In this document: positions 26,800 to 40,233 of the stretch, one piece after another
How positions within the stretch are numbered: position 1 is the first letter of the stretch
Layout of the letters: the number at the start of each line of letters is the position of its first letter
From: Vanilla planifolia
Taxonomy: Eukaryota > Streptophyta > Magnoliopsida > Asparagales > Orchidaceae
Reading direction: 5' to 3'
Assembly (NCBI GenBank): GCA_023846275.1
Contig: JAIUJO010003718.1
Coordinates: forward strand, 126,501 to 190,500
DNA length: 64,000 bases
Program-made: the position numbers and the translations under genes
Notes under the pieces: model-generated
The model's database searches: none
The model's input: the letters and a program-made list of their open reading frames with translations, nothing else
What the model was told of the DNA's origin: nothing

Positions 26800-27873
26800 T
26801 GGTTGGATGCCGACTGAAGGTCATTTCTTGATGATGATTGGATCCATAGAGGATAATGTGTCAAAGGTAATCGAGCCTGATAATGACACACATATTATCG
26901 GACATAATGAGGAACTGGCATTTTTTTTGGTTTTTTATCTGGCATTATATATGATATCTTGTATGGTTTTAGTTTTATGCATACGATTCATCTTCACTAC
27001 TCCTGATATGTCTGTTCATTTGATTTTTCTTTCATATATAGTTAATTATTATAGATTTATCTACTGAGATATGTCAAATCTCATTTAGTGTTACATCATA
27101 GGTCATGCATCCCATGCAACCAATGCACCGAGAGCTGGGAAAGTTGCTGCTAGAGGAGAGCCCTTTTCACTAGATGTGTGAGAGAGGGAAGGGCTTGGTG
27201 TGAGTAAACTTTTAAAAAAACATGTCTTTGTTTATATTTTTAATTTTCAGGTCACTATGTAAATATTTTAGTCAGTTTCATGGTTTATTTTTGAAATGGA
27301 TTCGAATAGGAGTTGGGGTTTGTCTCACCGTTGGGTGCCCACCTTAGGCTTTTTCCTTGTCCTCACTCGATGTTGTAGTGGCAAAAAATCTCTGATGTTG
27401 ATTTTTGTTATCTAATGGTACTTGTTGAGGTGGGGCTTGACATACACATAGGCAACGAGTCGATCGGCTCGAAAATTTTATAATTTGGTAAGGGCAATTT
27501 TGCCTTTTTGTAATTTGAATATATATTAAAATATTTTATCCAAGTTCTATATAAAGGAGTAAGGATGCTAAATGAAGATAAAACTTTTAAAGGAGAGTTT
27601 TTTGAGAAAAACTTTCTAAGATAATTTTTAAAAAAGGGAGGAATGAAGAGTACTTTGGAAAGAATTTGATGTGAATTTAGAAATATTGAGCAAACTTTTA
27701 GAAAAAAAATTAAAAGGAGTTATAAGAATCAAAATTTATCAAAAAAGTTAAAAATCTCTTCAAAAATCTTCTTGAGAAAATTAGTTGCTTCACAATTCTA
27801 CTTTCACTGCAACTACTTTGAAAAATATCTACTGACTAGGAATCGTTGTGAGAATATCCTCATAGATAGATTA

Positions 27874-29960
27874 AAAACAAAAATTGATGTTACATATAAC
27901 AATAAAAATACATATTATTCTCACATATAAAAAGTCTCTCTTTCTTTCAGTTTCACAAAGTATAGCATGATCTTATACTTAGGATCCCAAGTTATCATAT
28001 AAGGGCTCTTACTTCTGTGAGTGTCTACATCTTAGCTTGTAATGTAAAGAATAAGCATAATATACTTAATAAGTAAAACACTAATTATAAGCAATAAAAT
28101 AGTATAAAAGTATAATGATGTAATTAATATATATAATGAAAAAATAAATAAAATAATACATAACAATTTGTAAATGGGAACACAATATCAGTATATTTAT
28201 GCTCATATACATTTAGCTTATATGTGTATACATAATCATTATATAGTATTATTGATTTACTTTTCTTTTTTTATATTTGAATTTGTTTTTTTTCTGTTTC
28301 TTTCATATTTTTTTCTTATTATTTTTCTTTAGGCCCATATTTTCTCTTGTGACCATTATCCCTACTTCTAAAACATGTTATATCATATCATTTAAAAATG
28401 AGGTTAATTTATTAAGAATGATTGATGACTTTAAAGTGGGAGTTATAAAATAATAATTTTGTTCTAAAAATATTTTAAGAATCTTTATAAATTTTTTCAA
28501 AAGTTTTTAAGCATGTTTTCAAGATTTTAAGCTATCGTACAATAAGATATTACAAAATCATATAGTACAATCAAGTAAGAGTATCAATTAGATAAATATA
28601 TTCAAAATATTAGATTTTTATTATACAAGTATAATTAATAAAATATACAAATATAATAATATGTCAATTGAAGGTTAGATTAGTCTAATGAGAAGAGGAA
28701 TTTGATCATATAATATAACATAAAAATATCTTACAATCCGATACTATAATAAAAAATAGAGTTATGAAGCAAGTTAATCATCGTACGAGTACGACAACAA
28801 AATTGTATAAGTATGATAGAGTGTAATCAATATATATCCATTATGAATTAGATGAATTTGAGAGATTAAGTTAAGGATTTGATTATATATTTTGATTGAA
28901 GAATAACATATGATAAGATCAAGTAAGAAAGAAATAAAAAAACTTGAGACATGTGAATAAACAAAAAAAGTTAGATAAGGATAATACAAGTTGATAAGGA
29001 TATTGTATAAAATCATTAATACATAAGAATAAATGTTTAATAAAGGCAATATAATACTATATAATACGAAAACAACTAACGTACAAGTATGATTAATTAA
29101 GAAAAAAAACTTGGTTTGATAAGTTGAGATGGGATGAACAAATTGTACAATTCGATGAGCATTAACATAAAAGTACGTTCAGTATATAATGAGCATAATA
29201 TAAGACAATTATCAAATTCTGACATAAGAAAGAAGATATACTTTATAATACTATAAGAAATCAAATAAGTATGAGGTAAGATAAATGCCTGAGTTGACTA
29301 AACAAAAATAGATTATGTATAATTTGAAGATTATATTATATGAGTATGATCAAGTTGAAAGTAGCAATATATGAGAAAAATCATTCATACGCCATATGAT
29401 GAATGGAATACCATACAAGCTTGATAATAACATGGTAAGAATATAATAAGAACTTAAGATACTTTAAGCAAGATTAAGAATCGTATAGTATGAGACTAAT
29501 GATTGTATAAGATTGATTAATAGAATCTAAAAAGATTTTTAAAATCTAAAGTGAATAATGGATATGTTGAACATCATGAGGGGGAGATCAACCAATAAGG
29601 AGTTAATGGACTTAAGATGAAAATAAAGTAAAGAGTCATTATATTGAAGAAATGTAGTTGTTTGGAGAAGTTGAAAAGCTAGGAATGTGAATGGTTAAAA
29701 GAATAGATATAAAAAATATTAAAGCTCAAACTTAAAGAGATCTTTTTGGCAAAGTTTAAAAGTATTCATTTGGCCAAAGCTAGTAGAAGAAGAAAGAGAA
29801 CGGGATAAAGTGTCTCCAAGTGATTTGAAAAAACAATCATACTAATTCGTTCTAGGATCAAAGATAACTAAAGAAGTTGAAAGAGTGATTATAACATGAT
29901 TAAAACCTTTGTGTGACCGCTATAAAGAGAAAATAAAATATAGATAATACTTGTTTATGA
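27874..29960. other. AT-rich spacer with recurrent GTACAAGTATGAT-like motifs
   Basis: No gene recognised. Between 28600 and 29560 variants of GTACAAGTATGAT recur irregularly (for example 28805-28817, 29081-29100, near 29255 and near 29340), suggesting a very old tandem array or sequence preference. The 91-codon minus-strand frame at 28774-29049 is hydrophobic by base composition only. Confidence 0.5.
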
Positions 29961-30921
<961 letters not shown>

Positions 30922-31800
30922 TAGAATGAGAATTAGTACATAATGATTAAAAAAATACTATTATATAATGATTTTTATGTTTATTGTATTTAAGTAAAAA
31001 AATATGAAATTATATGGAAAAAAATTTGTTATCCATTGATGTTGCATGGAACATGTGTTTAAAAAGAAATGTGAAAACTTGGTATTTTTATAAGTTGTAT
31101 AAATATCTCTTATGCAAATGTTTTAACATTTCCTTAAAGGAATTTGTAGCACCATTGCAACTTAATTTTTAAAAAAGAATTGAATAGTTTTTTTCTATTT
31201 AATATTACATGAAAAAAAGGATGTTAAGTGACACCTAAGAGTGAGAAAAACAAGTGATGAAAATGATGATGCCACATAAATGGTACAAAAATTGACTTTT
31301 TACTTGTTTAATGTGATTCAAACATGAATCAAGCAAAAGAAGATAAGTCTATGACACAGAATTAAAGAAAGGGGAGTGAATGATAGGTGATCTTTCAAAA
31401 GAAGAATCACTAGATAATGAGTGACTCTTTATAGGCTTTTAGAATGAGGGTTACAATGATATGAAACATGATGATTAAAATATGTTAGTACATGATTTTT
31501 ATCTTTATTATTTTTTAGTAAAATGATTTAAAATGATGTGTAAAGAATTTATTATCTATTGATGTTACATGAAAATATTGTTTTAAAAAAAAAACGTATA
31601 ACTTGATGTTTCAATGAGTTGTACAAATATCACTTCTACAAAGGTTTTAAATATTTTCCTAAAAAAATATATTACTTATATAACTTGATTTTGAGAAGGA
31701 ATTGAATAAAGTTTTACTATTGAATATTTCATGAAAAAAAAAATGATGTTAAGTGGTACCCAAGGTTTGGAAAGGCTGATGATGAAAAAGGGGATGTCAC
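30922..31800 (+). repeat. Diverged ~360-bp direct duplication across the A/B boundary
   Basis: The segments 30922-31276 and 31440-31800 are alike along their length. Both have TAGAATGAG at the start, ATGATTTTTATxTTTATT and TATCxATTGATGTTxCATG in the middle, and an ACATGAAAAAAA..GATGTTAAGTG block near the end. Offsets drift from 518 to 524 bp and identity is partial, so this duplication is much older than the 31.7-kb one. The second copy runs across the 31734/31735 point chosen as unit boundary, and bases 1-66 are the tail of the equivalent copy. Confidence 0.65.
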
Positions 31801-31818
31801 ACACCACCCCCTTATTAC

Positions 31819-32052
31819 CAACATCCTATATTGAAAAGGATGAGGCCTCTATCTTGTCGTGGCCTTATCTTTAAGTGGCACAACAGTAAGGTATAAAATC
31901 TATCTCCTCATGTTAGAGCCATCACCCATTATTGTCAACATCATATATCAATGAGTACAAAATCTTTGTCATATCGTGGTCCCATCTTTGAATGTCCATG
32001 ATAATAAAATGCTAAGTCTATCTTATTTATCAAGTTATTATAAGCATAATAA
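31819..32052 (+). repeat. ~117-bp-period tandem repeat (unit B copy)
   Basis: Counterpart of 85-318 at offset 31734; no difference noticed. Confidence 0.55.
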
Positions 32053-32928
32053 AAATAATCTATCTCAACTTTCTTTCTTGTGATCTAATAGAACATCAAA
32101 CAATAATAATTTTTTTTTAATTTTTTAATTTTTTCTTATCATATATTTTGATTTATAATCTCATAAGATAATAATAATCTTTTTTTTTTACTTTTTTTTA
32201 TCATATGTTTCTATTTCTTTTTCTTTTTCTTTGACTTACTCAAAATTGCACATGTTTATAAAATCTAATACCTACATCATTCCAACATTTTATTAATCCA
32301 TTATTTAATCTTATTAAAATAAAAGAGATTTTTAATAAAATTTCTTATATTACTTATTTTCCTCCCTCACTTGTATAGTTACTCTTATTTGCTTTAGTTA
32401 CTTTTACACCAATAATAAGTCCCTTTGATTTTATACTTGCTTTTGAAACAACATCTCATCATATCCATTTCCTTTAGATAACTCCATCCCTTATACATGT
32501 ATATGGTGGGAGTTTACATATATAGTTTAATCATTTCACCATTCATATGCTATTTTGGTAATTTTAGGAACTTTTAAATGATGTTTTATTTCAAAGAATT
32601 TTAGAGATTTTTTTCTATAATTTCTATTTATTCAAAGTCTTTTTCACTATTATATGCCTTCATAACAAGGGTGTAATTTTTAAGAAAGTTCATAACTTAA
32701 AATTAATTTTGTAAAATATAAAAAGACATAAAATTAATTATAGATTTTTTTTTTATTTTTTTGAATTTTAATATTTTTAGTATGTATTTAAAGTCAATTT
32801 GATAATTTAGCTAATATTTTTTGCTCTAATAAAGTTCATAAACATTTTAGTCATAAATACTAAGTGATAGAAACCTTTTCTAAAATATTTTCCTTTTTGA
32901 ATATAATATTTTCGATTTTGTCACAGTA
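32053..32928. other. AT-rich spacer (unit B)
   Basis: Counterpart of 319-1194. No gene or RNA recognised. Confidence 0.6.
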
Positions 32929-33035
32929 ATTGGCCTACAATTGATGACGACTCGTGTAGTAAACATGTTTCATTTTTATTCATAAAGTTATAATATTTAA
33001 ATGTTATCAATTGTGATTGGCCTACAATTGATGAC
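32929..33035. repeat. 20-bp direct repeat pair in 3' flank (unit B)
   Basis: ATTGGCCTACAATTGATGAC at 32929-32948 and 33016-33035, identical to unit A. Confidence 0.8.
32975..32980 (-). promoter_or_regulatory. Possible polyadenylation signal AATAAA (unit B)
   Basis: TTTATT on the plus strand, about 110 nt past the stop codon of the second peroxidase copy. Candidate only. Confidence 0.35.
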
Positions 33036-33088
33036 AACTGCTGGCGTTTGCGTTCATATTAATCGGTACTTATTTGCCTTTGACCGCC

Positions 33089-34165
33089 TCAAACGCCAGC
33101 CCGCAGCCACCAGCCGTCACCGCCATTCACAACGTGACAGTTCTCCCTGATCTCCCCTTCCGTACCGGTCTTCACCTCAATCTTGCCCATCTTAACCATC
33201 GCCCTCGCAAACCTGTACGCCCAAAGCTCCCCAAACAGCGCGTTCTGCCCCACCTGCTCCCTCAGCCGGCCGTCGGTGAGCAGCGCGGCGTCCGAAGTGA
33301 ACAGCCCCAGCCCGAGCTTCAGCCCAACGTAGTAGAGGTTGTCGAGCACCACCGGCGTCAGGGTGTCGAGCACCACCGTGGTGTTCCCAGACGACGCGTC
33401 GTTGAACGGGCACTCCCTCTGCAGCCGGGCGGCGTAGGCGGGGTTCAGCGACGGGTCAACCCCGGTCGGCGAGCTGAAGTTATAGATCCGGTTCCTAAAG
33501 GGACCGCAGTGGGAGACGCCGATGGAGTGGGCTCCACTGAGCGTCACCATCTCCGCGGCAGTGAGGTTCTTCTTGGCGAAGGCTTCGACGAGGGTGGAGG
33601 CGTTGGAGAGCGGGGAGGGGAGGTTGGCTAAGGCCTCTGCGGCGAGCGAGACCAGCCCGTCGCGGCGTCCCGCGGGGACCTCAAAGTAGATGTCGCCGGA
33701 GAGGGTGGCGGAGTCGCGGGCGGCGAAGGCGACGACGTCGGCGCAGGAGACCGTCTCGGGGCACACGGCCTCCAGTGCGGACTTGGCGGCGTCGATCACG
33801 TCGAACCCGTGGAGGCTCGGGTTGTTGGGCAGGGCGTCCTTCTCCGCCTCGTTGCCCGGCGTCGAGTCCAGCAACACCGATGCGTCGCATCCCTATTCGC
33901 GATGCGAAAAATATATATTAAAATGCTACAAATGGCAAAAAATACTATTTTGTATAATAAATACCCTAACAAAGCAATCGTGGAAGAACATTCTTATAAG
34001 GCCGGGGGCGATGCCGGGGTTGTTGGCGTAGGCGGCGGCAATTGTTTCGTAGACGACCTGCTCGGCGGACGGGCAGGTGAACTCGTAGTAGCCGACGGAT
34101 AGGCCTGCACCAATGGCGGCGGCGGGCATGACGGCGAGAAGAAGGAGGGGGAGGAGCTTAATCAT
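33089..34165 (-). CDS. Class III secretory peroxidase, two exons (copy B)
   Basis: Second copy of the gene at 1355-2431. Exon 1 is 33965-34165, the intron 33893-33964 and exon 2 33089-33892, giving the same 334-residue preprotein. The signal peptide, distal Arg58 and His62, proximal His189, eight cysteines, both calcium sites and the 11-residue tail after VVN are all unchanged. No nucleotide difference from copy A was seen in exons, intron or proximal promoter. It is intact and should be expressed like copy A if the duplication is real. Reads or transcripts from the two copies cannot be told apart inside the gene; the nearest distinguishing base is more than 2.7 kb upstream (5182 versus 36916). 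Confidence 0.94.
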
Positions 34166-34207
34166 GTTCTGTTCTCTCGAGTTCACTCGGTGGGGGAACG
34201 GTGAATA

Positions 34208-34246
34208 GACGTCGAAGGTTGTCTGTTTAAAAAGGTATCAGGTCAA
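34208..34246 (-). promoter_or_regulatory. Proximal promoter of the peroxidase gene (copy B)
   Basis: The same elements as copy A: GACGTC at 34208-34213, TATA-like CTTTTTAAAC at 34225-34234 and W-box core TTGACC at 34241-34246, all read on the minus strand. Functional assignment is inferred from motif and position. Confidence 0.35.
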
Positions 34247-34303
34247 CTTGGGGTGGCCACGCGGTTCATTTTATTTATTCGAATTTACAAGTAGTGCGAA
34301 ATC

Positions 34304-37300
34304 GTGAGCATTCTTTTAAAAATAATCAGCATTGTATGCTTAGGGGTTTTCTTTAAAATATCTTCTAAATTTGTGCATGGAAGTATTAAAGGATCAATGA
34401 ATAATTCCAATTTTTTTCTTAATCTATTTATAAAATTTATTTTTAGTATTTATTTTCAAAAAAACTTTCTTATAATGCAAGCCTCGTTGACATTTAAAAA
34501 TCTATATCATTTTAACTAATACATTTGCATCTTATTTATAAAATAATTTTGAAACCAATTTTTAAAGTTTTTTTTTTCCTTTGAAGTCAATAAAAATTTA
34601 AGAAATGCTTGTCATCAAAATTTTATTTTCTTTGAAATAAATTATTTCTAAAATATTCTTTTTCAAAAACATTTTTTTTCAAATCTATTCTTTAAACTTA
34701 TAAGATATGCATAAATAGAGCTTTAATTATTTGATCTAACAAAGTTTATTATATTGATAACTATACCTAGGGTTTTGCTATATTATAATAAAATGTAGGC
34801 TTTGTTTTTGGTAAGAATTTTACTTTCAAATTTGCTTATATTAACGTCAAAAGTATTAAAAAATTACTAAATAATTTTTTTCTCATGTAAAAATATTTTC
34901 CTAAAAGCACATGTTTAAGATATATGTTTTAAAACAGAAACTAAATATAAGGCTCATTAATAACAACAATTTTGTGTTTATGTTTTTTCATTTCTACATA
35001 ACAAAGTCTCAATGCTTCTTATTAAAACATTGTTGCAAGTTGTGACCCTACATTATTTGTCATCCCTTGCCTAAGTCTCTTTTTTTTTGGCTCTTCATTT
35101 GGAGCCAATGAACCATTGCTCTTCCAATGCTATCTCACTTAACTTTTATAAAGATTAATTGGAGCACGTTTCAATTTTATTTTTATTAATGATATTTTTT
35201 TTCAATGGAGGCTAATGATAATTCATTCAAAAGTTGTTTAAGATGTGATATTTTATGGAGATTTATTCACACTCAAAAGAAGAGAATAACCCATGTCTTG
35301 ATTAAGAATCAAAGATAGAGAGTGAAAAATATGCAAAAAAGTTCTTACTTTGAAAACTATTATTGGATATGAAAAATCATGACCACAAGTATGATAGCTT
35401 ATCAAATTAATATCATATATTTTCTAAATGAATGTTTTATGAATTAGATGTAAGTATTAAAAATTATTTTTTTATTTAGGTTCATTTCAAAATGTGTGCT
35501 AATATGATAAAAACAAAATTTTATACTTCCATATACCATTGCAAAGGTCTTATCATGAAAAATCCATCAGTATGTGGATTGTAATTTTCAAGTGATATTC
35601 TATAAATTTATAAAGTAAATATAGATAAAAGGTATTTTTAATCCTCTTATTTAATAAGAGGATATGGTTCCATCCGCTTGTTCGAGATTTAGTTGTTGCA
35701 TTTGAATCTTTTAAGAGAGAGAGATAGAGAGAAAGAGAATAGAAAGAGAGAAAGAAGAGAGTTGGAGACAAAGAAGGAAAAATATTGTGTTGAGAAAAAC
35801 ACAAAAATACAAAAAGAAAAAAGAAAGCTTTCTTTAATGTAAATATATATGTATATAGAAGTTTTGTAAGAAAGAAAGTTTTTAGTTTTATTTTATTATT
35901 CTTAAAGTATGTATTAATTGATTTGAATGTCAAGTATTATATATGAGCTATAATATTATAAGACTTGGAGATTTTTAGTTTCTCATTACAATAATAATAC
36001 AAGATGGTGACTTAGATCATATTAGTAAAATATAGGAGCTGGAGCTTGTGAATTTCTTCATGCTTATTCCAAGTTTAAAGGCAATCTAGTAAGAATCATA
36101 CTAATGCAATCAATTGATTATATTTGCATAATAGGTATTTAATGTTAAAATTTAGGAATCATTTCATCTAATCGCTTGTATAATTATATGATTAAGAGGA
36201 TTGAATTAGTATGATAGGTTAATCAGACTTATACAATCAAATTATGGGAATATTATACTAGAATGTCTGTCTGATCCCTTATATGATATGATATATTTTA
36301 CAGATTATACAAGTGTAAAAGTAAATCAAACTAGTATGATTAGTTGTTGGGTAAGTTTAATATAAAGTGTATGCCATCATACTAATACTAATTTACATCA
36401 AACAAGTATGATTAATGATGTATTAGATCACACTAGTATAAAACTAATATTTGACATGTACAAGTAGTTTACAAAATATTTAACAAAGGTTAGTTATATG
36501 ATTCGACGTTTGGCCAACATAGGTGCGGCAAATCCTCAACACTGTTACGTGACATTCATTTTCTTTTCTTTTAACATTATGAAAAAATATAAGAAATTAT
36601 TCTTTACTATTTATAAAAATAGTGAAAGTAAATCTTTATAATTTTGAAAGAAGTAGTTCAATCATTTATAATTCATATGAATGACAAGTTTATCACATTA
36701 CTTGTTAAAATCATATGTACAAATAATATCAATGATTTTATATATAATTTTCTCATATAAATAAAATTTGTAAGTAACAATTCTTTTGACAAATTATCAT
36801 CTTCTTAGACATATTATCATAAATTAGATCTCATTTCTCTTAGCAATCTCAAGTGGTGCCTCTTTTGACCTAAAAGTATTAGATTAAAAATAAGCATGAC
36901 CCAATCGACAGCTGTCAAGCAAAAGCATATAACATAATGTAAAATAAGTAATTATTAGATAATCACACACATTATTTATTATAAAAATAACATAAATCAG
37001 TAAAAGATGTATATCTTTGTTTCTTAGGATTTATTTGAAACCTAATTTTTTTTAGAATCATATTAATTTCTTTTTAACCCTTTTTCATCTTTGATGCATC
37101 TTGAATATGTTATTACAAATAACACAATAACATCTCTTTGATAACACTCTTAGAAACATGTTATTCAGTATAGAAGCCTTTTAAATATATATTATTTTGT
37201 ATAAAAAATACTTACTTATGAAGACTTTTTATTTTAAATAACACTTACTTCTAGTGACTTTTTATTTTATATAATAAGTTGACATTCATAAATAATCATT

Positions 37301-37594
37301 AAAGTCTCTTATATTACATCAGTTTATTATGTTTTTTTTAATTTTATTATATCACTATTTTTTAATTATTTATTTATTTTTTAATACATATGACATGAAA
37401 TATATCTAATATGTAACTAAAAGAATATAATATCATCATGCTCAAACAAATTATGCATCAAATCATCAATTTAATAGATGATAAGTATTTATTACATAAA
37501 TAATCAAAAAAATATGACAAAATAATCATAACATGCTATTGTAATAAAAAATTATAAATATCTCTCATATATATTTTATTTATATATCATTTGA
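34304..37594. other. AT-rich spacer upstream of peroxidase copy B
   Basis: Counterpart of 2570-5860, no gene recognised. It contains the purine tract at 35715-35761 and the first observed base difference from unit A (c36916 versus t5182). Confidence 0.6.
35715..35761 (+). repeat. GA-rich purine tract (unit B)
   Basis: Counterpart of 3981-4027, same length and sequence. Confidence 0.75.
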
Positions 37595-37939
37595 GGTTTT
37601 TAACTTAGTATTACACATCATATGAAATCATATACATTAAGTATAAGCTCTACATACACACGCATCTTCTAGTTGATATATTTTAATTAATAAGATTCTT
37701 AGTATATAATATATAATACATCTAATCATACATATTATGAATAAGTTTTTCTTATACATGTATTTTTAAATTTAAATCAATGAAGTCACTAGCCTATAAT
37801 ATACATTACACTAAACATATATATTATGAATAAGTTCAACACATATAAGCATATTTTAATTAATATATTTTAATTAATAAGGCTTCTAACCTATAATAAA
37901 TAATACATCAAATCATATACATTATGAAAAATTTTATCC
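37595..37939 (+). repeat. Degenerate ~95-bp minisatellite (unit B)
   Basis: Counterpart of 5861-6205 with the same unit starts shifted by 31734. No length change. Confidence 0.6.
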
Positions 37940-40233
37940 ACCTCTTACTTTCGTGTGTAATGGCTTCAGTAAGCTTAGATTTTTACATTAGGACTTGGTT
38001 GTTATAATACCCAAGAACTTGTTTTTCTTGGTTCTGTTTTTTCTTTTACAACACTTTTCTAAATCTATAAAACACTTTCACTTATTCTCCACTTTTTTGT
38101 GTTAACTATAGTTGAGTGTTGGACCTCCACAATTCTTTAAAACAATCTTTTAAGTTATAAGCAATATCTTATTTACACTTCTTTTTATGACATTTTACAT
38201 TTTTGGTCTTACAAATACCTCTATCAGTTATATCCCTTTAAGTTATTGCTTTTTCACCTTTTATTCTCTCATTTACAAAGGTTTTTTGCCAATTAAACTT
38301 TCTTTTACGTTTGTTTTCTTGGTCATTTGTCATTTTGATTTTTAAGATTTATTTAATTCTTACTAATCATATATGTTCATATTATATGATTCTCAATTTT
38401 GCAAAAATCTATATTAATTTTTTCTTATCATACTATTATGGCCTCATTATCATATTATTATAATATTATAAGTAATCTTATATTGTATTAATGATTTTTA
38501 TTTATGATGTTAGTCTTATCTTATCTTATCATATTGCACATTATTGATAATTGTATTATACAATATTTTTTTAACTAATTATTTGTAAACATTATCATTA
38601 TGTTATATTATATGATATTACTTATTTGTATAATCTATTTACTGTGCTTTTATGTTTTGATCCTATTGAAATAATATATTTACTATATTGTATGGAAAGT
38701 TTAAAGTATCTTTTTTTATACGCTTTCACACTAAGTCCATTTCATTTTCTTATCATGTAGGCATAAGATATGACATGCTTTTATTGAATTATAAATTCTA
38801 ATATTTTTATAGATTCTCTATAAATATATTGTTGTATTGATATATGTGTATTGTTATACTTATATAACTAGAAATTAGGTTCTATATTATACTATACTTA
38901 TTTGTTCATGTCTTTCATATTATAAAATATTATATTATCTATACCAATTATTTGTTATTTTACATTAATAGAATAATATTATGTTATGATCATTTTGTTC
39001 AATCTTCAACTTACTTTTATGTGCGTTCACATTTATCTTGCATGCATTCTTTTTTTTTTATCATATCGTACAATACTAGACAGTCATACTATATGTTCAA
39101 TCCCTTAGTCTGTTAAACTATTTTGACCCACAATTGACTATTCCTTGTTATACTTGCATGTTTCATTAATCATACTTGTAAGATATAATCTCATCTTATA
39201 AATCGATTCATCTGAGCGATTCTCTTACTTTATCATCTAAACAATCCTGCAACCTTATAATCTTATAATCTTAAATTGTATAATAGCTTAATAATTTTGA
39301 AATAATCTTTAAAAATATAAAAACAAAATATAAAAATATTTAAAATATATTTAAACCAAAGTTATTATTTTATAACTCTTTCCTCCTTAAAATATCAATT
39401 ATTTCTTTAATATTTTTCTTTTTAATATCCCATCACTTGAATTTATTAAAATTTTTTGTCCTTATTTTTATAATATTACAATAAGGAATGAATTATATGG
39501 TATGATATGAGTGATTGTATGATATAATGTGAAGACAAAAATATAAATAAGAGAATCATACAAGTATGAAAATAGGAGTTAGACTAATACAATTAACTAA
39601 TGGATAAAAGTTTGTTTATATTGTTTGTCCAATCTCTAATATTACTAAGCAAATGTCTTGGGTCGTACATGTACAATGGAGAGACCAAACATATAAGATT
39701 AGTATAATGCAGTAGTCCAACCTTGGTACAGCTCTAAATATACAATATGATAGGAGCAATTATACTATAAGATATGAAGGTAGAAATATGGAAGAGAGTA
39801 GCAAGCTAATGTATTCCTTGATAGAGATTTTGAAAGTTCTTTCTTAATAGAAATTAATTTGTTATTTATAAGAATTAATATGGACTATACAAAAAATGAG
39901 GAGAATCAATAATGAAAAAAGAAAAGTAAAGAAAGAAACTTTCACAAAGACATCAAATAGGTAAACTAAATAGTTATAATATAAGTGAGTTTGATAATGT
40001 TTGCATGATAGTATTTTTGCGTGTACGAGTTTTATTATAGCATTTTATGATAATTGATATAAATATATACAGTTACATATGCACCAATAAATGAGTTATA
40101 TTATACTATAAATTAGAACATATAACAAGATAAAAAATTAGATGAAATAAAAAAGACTAATATAGCTTGAGAAAAAGAATGATCCTATATGATAGTGACT
40201 TAATAGATGTAATATATATTATATAAATCACTC
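37940..40233. other. AT-rich spacer (unit B)
   Basis: Counterpart of 6206-8499. One base difference (t37965 versus c6231). No gene recognised. Confidence 0.55.

Larger units (their letters stand above)
25319..27442 (+). mobile_element. Nested solo LTR, 2,124 bp, TSD TACAC (copy A)
   Basis: Starts TATAACAATC (a decayed TGTAACA-type start) and ends GGTGGGGCTTGACA, close to the GGGGCGTGACA end seen in many plant Ty3/gypsy LTRs. Perfect 5-bp target duplications TACAC flank it at 25314-25318 and 27443-27447, and the sequences outside rejoin as one LTR. A TATAAAAG motif at 25717-25724 could be the LTR promoter. No internal coding region or second LTR is present, so unequal recombination removed the rest. 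Its length and ends suggest a Tekay/Del-like chromovirus, but that is inferred. Frames inside it (for example 25761-26147 on the minus strand) are not genes. Confidence 0.8.
22388..27873 (+). mobile_element. Old LTR retrotransposon, gag-protease only, with nested solo LTR (copy A)
   Basis: Two diverged direct LTRs (22388-23213 and 24976-27873) flank a 1.76-kb internal region with a degraded initiator-Met primer binding site, gag zinc-knuckle and aspartic protease relics, and a polypurine tract. No reverse transcriptase, RNase H or integrase is present, and there is no room for them, so this was a non-autonomous element of the TR-GAG or LARD kind. The protease relic reads more like a Ty3/gypsy than a copia protein. 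Differences from canonical sequence are mostly G-to-A and C-to-T, as expected from deamination of methylated DNA. The 3' LTR is split by a younger 2.1-kb insertion. Flanking pentamers CTAAC and AAAAC do not match well, so the target duplication has decayed or the boundaries are off by a few bases. Confidence 0.8.
24976..27873 (+). repeat. 3' LTR of the old retrotransposon, split by an insertion
   Basis: Left part 24976-25318 matches the first part of the 5' LTR and right part 27448-27873 matches the rest (TATATAAAG at 27548-27556, then the A-rich transcribed region and the ACTTTCACTGCAACTACTTTG block). Removing the insertion and one target copy leaves about 769 bp against 826 bp for the 5' LTR; the 3' copy lacks roughly 25 bp near the insertion point. 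Confidence 0.75.
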
